A stretch of DNA of 9,771 nucleotides from CBDUUP01 sp965370435 (GTDB taxonomy: Bacteria; Chloroflexota; Anaerolineae; Anaerolineales; UBA11579): the NCBI GenBank assembly GCA_965370435.1, contig CBDUUP010000150.1:1-9771 (forward strand), given 5' to 3'. Positions 5,892 to 9,771 of the stretch are shown piece by piece (the first letter of the stretch is position 1; every line of letters starts with the position of its first letter). The notes under the pieces were generated by a model, which made no database searches, was not told where the DNA came from, and saw only the letters and a list, made by a program, of their open reading frames with translations. A program made the position numbers and the translations under genes.

Positions 5892-6131
5892 ATGGATCTA
5901 CTGATTGACCTCGTTGTGCAAATCATTGTCTTGCTGGTAATCGCCAAGATAATATTGTCTTACATCACCCCGCCCTACCATCCGGCTCGAGAGGCCCTGG
6001 ACCGCATCCTGGAGCCATTTTTGACGCCTATCCGCCGGGTGATCCCGTCTATGGGTATGTTCGATTTTAGCCCTATGGTCCTGTTGATTCTGGTATACTT
6101 ATTAGCGAATATTCTGAAAAGTATATTCTAA
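5892..6131 (+). CDS. yggT: YggT family membrane protein (YlmG-like)
   Basis: Small two-helix membrane protein, 79 aa. The first hydrophobic segment covers about 5-25 and the second about 59-78. Between them lies the family signature around LEPFLTPIRRVIPSMG (41-56), followed by FDFSPMVLLIL (58-68). Homologues are linked to division-cluster operons and, in plastids and cyanobacteria, to nucleoid or membrane organisation; the exact function is not settled. The start is well supported by GAAGGAAGAG at 5875-5884 upstream of the ATG. It lies between yggS and yggU with short spacers, consistent with co-transcription. Confidence 0.93.
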   Translation: MDLLIDLVVQIIVLLVIAKIILSYITPPYHPAREALDRILEPFLTPIRRVIPSMGMFDFSPMVLLILVYLLANILKSIF

Positions 6132-6154
6132 TTACGATAACGATGAGGTAGTAA

Positions 6155-6466
6155 ATGGCTTCTCGAAAATTCCGCTTACACAATGGACAAAAAGGGGCCG
6201 CGCTGGCGATCCGCGTGACTCCCCGCGCCAGCCGCAACGAGGTTGTGGAAGTGCTCAGTGACGGCACCATCAAAGTCCGTCTCACCGCGCCCCCGGCGGA
6301 AGGCAAGGCCAACGAGGCCCTGGTCAAATTCCTCGCCGACTTTCTAGATATCGCCCCTTCCCGGGTGGAGATCGTCGCCGGGCTATCCGGCCGTGACAAG
6401 CTCGTCTCTATTATTGACGCCGATTCCGACGCCATTCACCAACAGATCCTGGAGCACCTGGCCTAA
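6155..6466 (+). CDS. yggU: DUF167/YggU family protein
   Basis: Small soluble protein, 103 aa, of the DUF167 (UPF0235, YggU) family of unknown function. Recognisable features are the opening strand AIRVTPRASRNEV (18-30), KVRLTAPPAEGKANEAL (40-56), the downstream helix and IVAGLSGRDKLVSI (73-86). These are the most conserved parts of the family. A GAGG at 6145-6148, six bases before the ATG, supports the start. The gene is the last of the pgeF-yggS-yggT-yggU series, and an intrinsic terminator follows 67 bases after its stop. YggT and YggU are often neighbours or fused in other bacteria, which fits this order. Confidence 0.93.
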   Translation: MASRKFRLHNGQKGAALAIRVTPRASRNEVVEVLSDGTIKVRLTAPPAEGKANEALVKFLADFLDIAPSRVEIVAGLSGRDKLVSIIDADSDAIHQQILEHLA

Positions 6467-6533
6467 CCTGAACCCATACGCTATCTAATACTATTCCTTG
6501 CCCATTAGGCGAGGCGTTTACCCTCACACCCTC

Positions 6534-6565
6534 ATTAGGCGCAGTTCTAGCTGCGCCTAATTTTA
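6534..6565 (+). terminator. Intrinsic terminator of the pgeF-yggU series
   Basis: ATTAGGCGCAG (6534-6544) and CTGCGCCTAAT (6551-6561) form a perfect 11-bp stem around a 6-base loop. TTTTATTT follows on the + strand. It lies 67 bases after the yggU stop. The opposite side lacks a T-run, so it should act on + strand transcripts only. Confidence 0.85.
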
Positions 6566-6668
6566 TTTAATTCAGCGCCGCCCTCATGGAAATAGAGAGT
6601 TGTTTAATATATTCTAGATTCCTTGAAAGGTCTTCGCGTTTCTTTGGAAATCCTCACACTTGTTTTTA

Positions 6669-6726
6669 GGAGTCGAGGCTTAAGCCGGGTCACAACGCGA
6701 GTTCTTACGGCTGAAGCCTCGATTCC
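6669..6726. repeat. Imperfect palindrome, 19-bp arms
   Basis: The 19 bases 6669-6687 pair with 6708-6726, with one G-T wobble and one mismatch, around a 20-base loop. The core is TCGAGGCTT against AAGCCTCGA. Neither end is followed by a T-run on its reading strand, so it is more likely a dispersed palindromic element than a terminator. Only one copy lies in this window. Confidence 0.7.
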
Positions 6727-6827
6727 TTCGCTATCCTGTCAATGCGTCGGCGACAAGTTAAAATCAATAAAATGATTCTCTACAATACATGATTGAACTA
6801 AAAAAACTCTATGCTCTGTTGGGCCGT

Positions 6828-6848
6828 TCTCTGTGTCTCTGTGGTGAA
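6828..6848. repeat. CTCTGTG dispersed repeat copy B
   Basis: These 21 bases are identical to 1497-1517. They contain two CTCTGTG units 8 bases apart followed by GTGAA. The flanks differ, apart from one further TCTGT-like unit upstream near 6814-6819. The copy ends nine bases before the stop codon of the minus-strand NACHT-HEAT gene. The orientation is the same as copy A. Confidence 0.75.
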
Positions 6849-6857
6849 TGGTTTTAA

Positions 6858-9500
6858 TTACCCCAACCCAAACTGCATCGGCGCGGGCAATTCCACCCCC
6901 GCTCCGGCGACCTGCCAGAGCGTGTTGAGCGCCGCTTCGCTCAAGTCTTCTTCTGAGCCGTATAACAAATTGTACAATTCGGAGAAAGCGCTCTTGGCTT
7001 CCTCTGGCGACCGGCGCAGATAATCCATGGCGGCCAGTTTTTCCTCCGGGTCTCCGTCCCGCAAGGCCGACATCAGGGTCTGCCAGGCGGTTCCCGGCGC
7101 AACTCCCATGCCCCGTTCCCCGGCGAAAGCGATCAGCCAGGGTTGGTCGGTCAGTTCCGGTAGTACGACCGGTATGCGGGGGTTATCCATCTCCAGCATG
7201 TCGAAAGCTTCCGAGGCGGCGCTGCGCACCACCCACTGTTCGTCCTCCACCCGCATGAGTTCCAGGATGTCCTTGGCCCAACTTTCATTCACTTTCACCA
7301 ACCCATAAACCACCGCCCGCCGCACCAGCAAGTCGTCGAGTTCAGCGCCTTCTTTCAATATGGGATGGCCTTCGTTGGGGTTGCTGGCGAGAGCTTCGGC
7401 GGCGGCCCGCCGCAAGTCCTCGTCGCCGCTCAGCAAGGCGTCGGCCACCGCCTCAATGGCTGCGCTGGTTCCTATGGCGGCCAGGGCGATACAGGATGAT
7501 TGCCGCACCAGGGTGGATGCGTCGCTGAATACGCCGGTCAGCTCTTCGACTGCCTGGGGGTCTCTCATCGCGCCGCAACCCAGAGCCGCCAGATGCCGCA
7601 CGGTTGGGTGGGAATGGGCCAGCAATTGGCGGAAAAGTCCCGCCACCCCAGGGTCCCCGGAAGTGACCAAAGCCGACAGCAGTTTAGCCCGTACGCCAAC
7701 CGGGTAAGCGGCTTGCTGTAGGATCCCCGCCAACTGCCGCATCAGGTTTGAGCGCCAGGGCGCTTTACGGGAGGCGTGGCGCGGCCACCGGGCCACGTCC
7801 AGCAAACCCTGCTGCAAAGGATCAACGTTTTGGGCTGCGACCATTTTAGGGATCAGGACCGAAATGTCGCTGCGTTTGGGAAGAAATTCCAGAGTGAGCG
7901 ATCTGCCTACCCATTGGGTTTGCTCCGAAAGCTCCTGAATGCCGCCCGTGTGGCCGATGCCGCATGCGGCCAGGTAGCCGCCCAACACCGGATTGGCGAA
8001 GCTCAACCGGGAGTCGGCCCGCGAGATCATGACTCCCATATCTACCAGTTCGGGCAGCATCCGCCGTACCCCTCGGCCAGAGACGGGTTTTTCGTATTGT
8101 TCTTGCCGGGCAGCTTCCAGTTCTTCAGGTAAATCAGCCAGTTCGATTTCTTCTTCCAGGTCTTCGCCCTCCTCGGCCTCGAGTTCTTCTTCCGGGGTTT
8201 CGCCCTCCTCGACTTCAATTTCTTCCTCTTCCTCAGGTTCTGGTTCCAGTTCGGGGAGGGGATCGTTATCCAGGCCTTCGGGGTCTTCGAATTCGGACAC
8301 GAAGCGTCCCGCGTCCCGCCGAGCCACCATGGGAGTGGCGTTGATCGCCATCTGCATGGCAAGCTGCTCAAGCGCGGGCCGGCTGCCGGATGCGGAGGCG
8401 GTGACCCGCCGGATGAAGGCTTCAATGGCCTCCGACGAACCGGCCCCAAGCACATCTCCGGCGTAGACTGCCCACACCTTCAGGGTGAGGATGAGCGGGT
8501 TGAGGGAGGAAGTATCCTCCTTGAGCCAACTGGTGACCAGAGGGGCGGGGATCTGTTCGGGCAGGTCTTTAGCCCATTTCTCATAGGCCACGTTGCTGTC
8601 CCACAACTCTTCCCAGCGTGTGACGAAATCCGACCGTTGGTTGGGACTCCAGGCCGCCATAGCAAGGGGCGCGAACCCCAAATCTATCAAGATACCGAAA
8701 TGATCCGGCGCGGCCGCAGCCACCACCTGGGTCTGGGGATAGAGATTGAGGATGGCGGCCAGGTATTCGGCGTAGGTTTGGTGATCTTCCGGGGGGAGTT
8801 CGTCCAGGCCGTCCAACAGGAGCAGGGCTTCACCCCTTTCGAAAACGGTCCGCAAATAACCGCCCAACCCGGCCTCCAAAATGGCGGACATTTTCGGGGC
8901 CAGGGCGCTGATGATCGGGTCTATTGGGCTATCCAGTTTTTTGGAAGGATTGCTCAGGTCGGCGACGTGCACCAGAACCGGAATGCGAGTGTTCAGGGCT
9001 TCGGTTTCCGGGTCTCGCCGGGCCACCTGGGAGGCCAGCGCAGCCAACGCCACCGTCTTGCCGCTGCCCGGCCTGCCGATCAAGGCGATGTTCATCCCGC
9101 TGTTCAGTACTTCGTTCAGGGAGAACGTGGGCGCGCCCAGCATCCCGCCCAATTCCGGCCAGTCGGGCATATAGGGCAGCGCCATGCTGATACTGTCGTC
9201 GGTGAGGGGGGCTTCTCCGGGGGTGATGGAGGGCGGCGGAGCCATCACTCGCGGCTTGACCAGCACCTCCTCCAGAGAGAACAGCGCGGCCGCCAGGTGG
9301 TATCCCTGGGCCAGCCGAAGCGCGTCTTGCCGGTAGCGCTTTTCAAGATTGAGCGAAAATCCCTGGCGAGCCGACTTGGCGCGGTTGGCTATGGCATCTC
9401 TAACGCTCGTGAGCAGCGGACGCAGACGTCCCAAGAACCAGGAAAACACCATTCCTGTCAGGAAGCCGACGATAAACGGGATAAAGTTTTGAAGATCCAT
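6858..9500 (-). CDS. Membrane-anchored NACHT-type STAND NTPase with HEAT repeats
   Basis: 880-residue protein not matched to a named family. Residues 6-24 form one hydrophobic anchor followed by a basic stretch (Arg25, Arg27, Arg34, Arg40), so the bulk should face the cytoplasm. A NACHT-like NTPase follows: Walker A GRPGSGKT (142-149) and Walker B LLLLDGLDEL (226-235). Where NACHT proteins usually show a TSR-type sensor-1, this one reads VVAAAAPD (259-266). A helical part runs to about 395. Residues 402-470 are an acidic low-complexity insert, with 36 Asp/Glu among 69. It is followed by a winged-helix-like segment ending in LSFANPVLGGYLAA (499-512), which resembles the NACHT F.H..FQEYLAA motif. 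HEAT repeats fill about 600-870 and would be the sensing or scaffold part. STAND proteins are signal-dependent switches, including antiphage NLR-like proteins. Defence is only one option here; housekeeping signalling is another. The start has no Shine-Dalgarno sequence. Confidence 0.85.
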   Translation of the reverse strand: MDLQNFIPFIVGFLTGMVFSWFLGRLRPLLTSVRDAIANRAKSARQGFSLNLEKRYRQDALRLAQGYHLAAALFSLEEVLVKPRVMAPPPSITPGEAPLTDDSISMALPYMPDWPELGGMLGAPTFSLNEVLNSGMNIALIGRPGSGKTVALAALASQVARRDPETEALNTRIPVLVHVADLSNPSKKLDSPIDPIISALAPKMSAILEAGLGGYLRTVFERGEALLLLDGLDELPPEDHQTYAEYLAAILNLYPQTQVVAAAAPDHFGILIDLGFAPLAMAAWSPNQRSDFVTRWEELWDSNVAYEKWAKDLPEQIPAPLVTSWLKEDTSSLNPLILTLKVWAVYAGDVLGAGSSEAIEAFIRRVTASASGSRPALEQLAMQMAINATPMVARRDAGRFVSEFEDPEGLDNDPLPELEPEPEEEEEIEVEEGETPEEELEAEEGEDLEEEIELADLPEELEAARQEQYEKPVSGRGVRRMLPELVDMGVMISRADSRLSFANPVLGGYLAACGIGHTGGIQELSEQTQWVGRSLTLEFLPKRSDISVLIPKMVAAQNVDPLQQGLLDVARWPRHASRKAPWRSNLMRQLAGILQQAAYPVGVRAKLLSALVTSGDPGVAGLFRQLLAHSHPTVRHLAALGCGAMRDPQAVEELTGVFSDASTLVRQSSCIALAAIGTSAAIEAVADALLSGDEDLRRAAAEALASNPNEGHPILKEGAELDDLLVRRAVVYGLVKVNESWAKDILELMRVEDEQWVVRSAASEAFDMLEMDNPRIPVVLPELTDQPWLIAFAGERGMGVAPGTAWQTLMSALRDGDPEEKLAAMDYLRRSPEEAKSAFSELYNLLYGSEEDLSEAALNTLWQVAGAGVELPAPMQFGLG

Positions 9501-9529
9501 AACTAATATCGGTCAAAAAGATATGACCC

Positions 9530-9556
9530 AGTATAGCATGATTTGGAAATTTACAA
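9530..9556 (-). promoter_or_regulatory. Candidate promoter of the NACHT-HEAT gene
   Basis: On the minus strand, TTGTAA (9556-9551) is followed after 15 bases by TATACT (9535-9530), a five-of-six match to the -10 consensus. The start would be near 9523, giving a leader of about 23 bases. The -35 match is modest and the spacer is short. A second -10-like word, GATATT (9510-9505), lies four bases from the ATG, the same geometry as at pgeF and yggS. Confidence 0.35.
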
Positions 9557-9585
9557 CCCTTCTAGGATTAACAAAAATGCTAATC

Positions 9586-9639
9586 GGTCTGACTGGCCGG
9601 ACTGGTCTAAGTGGTCTTAGTAGTCCTAGTGGTCGGATT
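9586..9639. repeat. 9-nt-period array, consensus GGTCNNANT, 6 units
   Basis: Six consecutive 9-base units run from 9586 to 9639 without indels. The GGTC start and the A.T end are largely kept, while bases 5 and 6 vary freely. A seventh, poorer unit may follow. The array lies 86 bases upstream of the NACHT-HEAT start codon. It is a different word and period from the other arrays. Confidence 0.8.
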
Positions 9640-9735
9640 TGTCCCCATCATCCAATCCAATGTAGGGGGGCCGTGTTCTGTGCCTCATTGTCAATGATTA
9701 ACTATCAAGAGGGCGTATTTCAGTTTGGGGGTTTG

Positions 9736-9764
9736 GCGACCAATGTCGCAGTGACTAAAGTCAC
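9736..9764. repeat. Pair of adjacent small hairpins
   Basis: GCGAC (9736-9740) pairs with GTCGC (9745-9749) around CAAT. One base later, GTGACT (9751-9756) pairs with AGTCAC (9759-9764) around AA. Two tight hairpins in tandem suggest a palindromic intergenic repeat unit cut off near the window edge. No second copy is present here. Confidence 0.5.
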
Positions 9765-9771
9765 ACAAACG

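Larger units (their letters stand above)
6467..6857. other. Convergent intergenic spacer (391 bases)
   Basis: This is the space between the ends of yggU (+) and the NACHT-HEAT gene (-). It contains an ATTAGGCG word at 6504-6511, repeated at 6534-6541 inside the terminator hairpin, then the imperfect palindrome at 6669-6726 and the CTCTGTG repeat copy at 6828-6848. Bases about 6580-6660 and 6727-6800 show nothing recognisable. An A-run at 6801-6807 would read as a T-run for transcripts leaving the minus-strand gene, but no stable hairpin precedes it. The + strand frame beginning at 6811 is judged accidental. Confidence 0.6.
9501..9771. other. Right-edge intergenic region upstream of the NACHT-HEAT gene
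   Basis: No supported gene is seen. The region holds the candidate minus-strand promoter (9530-9556), the 9-nt-period array (9586-9639) and two small adjacent hairpins (9736-9764). A + strand frame opens at an ATG at 9577 and runs without a stop to the window edge (65 codons). It reads through both repeat structures and shows no protein-like features, so it is not called as a gene. Confidence 0.5.

Noticed and set aside
6797..6810. A-run that could be a T-run terminator for the minus-strand gene
   Set aside because: No stable hairpin precedes it on the minus strand.
6811..7023. 70-residue + strand frame starting in the CTCTGTG repeat
   Set aside because: It overlaps the C-terminal codons of the NACHT-HEAT gene in antisense, and its apparent hydrophobic start comes from the repeat.
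7993..8466. + strand frame with long serine runs
   Set aside because: The serines are the reverse complement of the Glu-rich insert of the minus-strand gene; there is no independent support.
8637..9506. 289-residue open frame on the + strand opposite the NACHT gene
   Set aside because: Its translation is rich in Gly, Gln and Arg with no domain, and it lies fully antisense to a protein with intact Walker motifs. It is a codon-bias shadow.
9577..9771. 65-codon + strand frame open to the window edge, beginning at an ATG and reading a Gly-x-Ser/Thr pattern
   Set aside because: The pattern comes from the 9-nt repeat array and the frame continues through two hairpins. There is no ribosome-binding site and the translation is not protein-like. 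It cannot be excluded without sequence to the right.

Overview
The window most resembles a bacterial chromosome segment from a Chloroflexota-like lineage, probably Anaerolineae or a relative. This is inference. It rests on the moderately GC-rich coding sequence, a Tat-exported YkuD enzyme, a glutaredoxin-DUF2085 fusion, a membrane-anchored NACHT-HEAT protein, and spacers packed with short-period repeats. No rRNA, tRNA, transposase, CRISPR array or phage gene is visible.

Layout. Bases 1-344 are mostly non-coding: a possible 3' end of an upstream gene, an 8-nt-period repeat and a sigma70-like promoter. On the + strand follow a Tat-exported L,D-transpeptidase (345-1433), a CcdA-type thiol-electron transporter with a C-terminal extension (1548-2474), a strong hairpin terminator (2483-2548), a TlpA/ResA-like extracytoplasmic thioredoxin (2573-3133), and a translationally coupled DUF836-glutaredoxin/DUF2085 membrane protein (3130-4164). 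These look like a thiol-redox neighbourhood. CcdA would carry electrons across the membrane, TlpA would receive them outside, and the L,D-transpeptidase, which depends on a catalytic Cys, is a plausible client.

After a second repeat-rich spacer comes the conserved pgeF-yggS-yggT-yggU series (4301-6466). It corresponds to ylmD-ylmE-ylmG of Gram-positive division clusters, but lacks sepF/ylmF and ylmH. It ends in a clear intrinsic terminator (6534-6565). A 391-base convergent spacer follows, holding an imperfect palindrome and a second copy of a 21-nt dispersed repeat.

The minus strand carries one long gene (9500 to 6858, 880 aa). Its product has an N-terminal membrane anchor, a NACHT-type P-loop NTPase, a strongly acidic insert, a winged-helix-like segment and C-terminal HEAT repeats. 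It is an NLR-like STAND protein whose effector slot is taken by a membrane anchor. The right edge (9501-9771) holds its promoter region, a 9-nt-period repeat and two adjacent small hairpins.

The two most unusual aspects are the membrane-anchored STAND protein, which has a disrupted sensor-1 region and an acidic insert, and the spacer repeats. At least five spacers contain short arrays of 7-, 8- or 9-nt units, each with a fixed core word and variable flanking bases.
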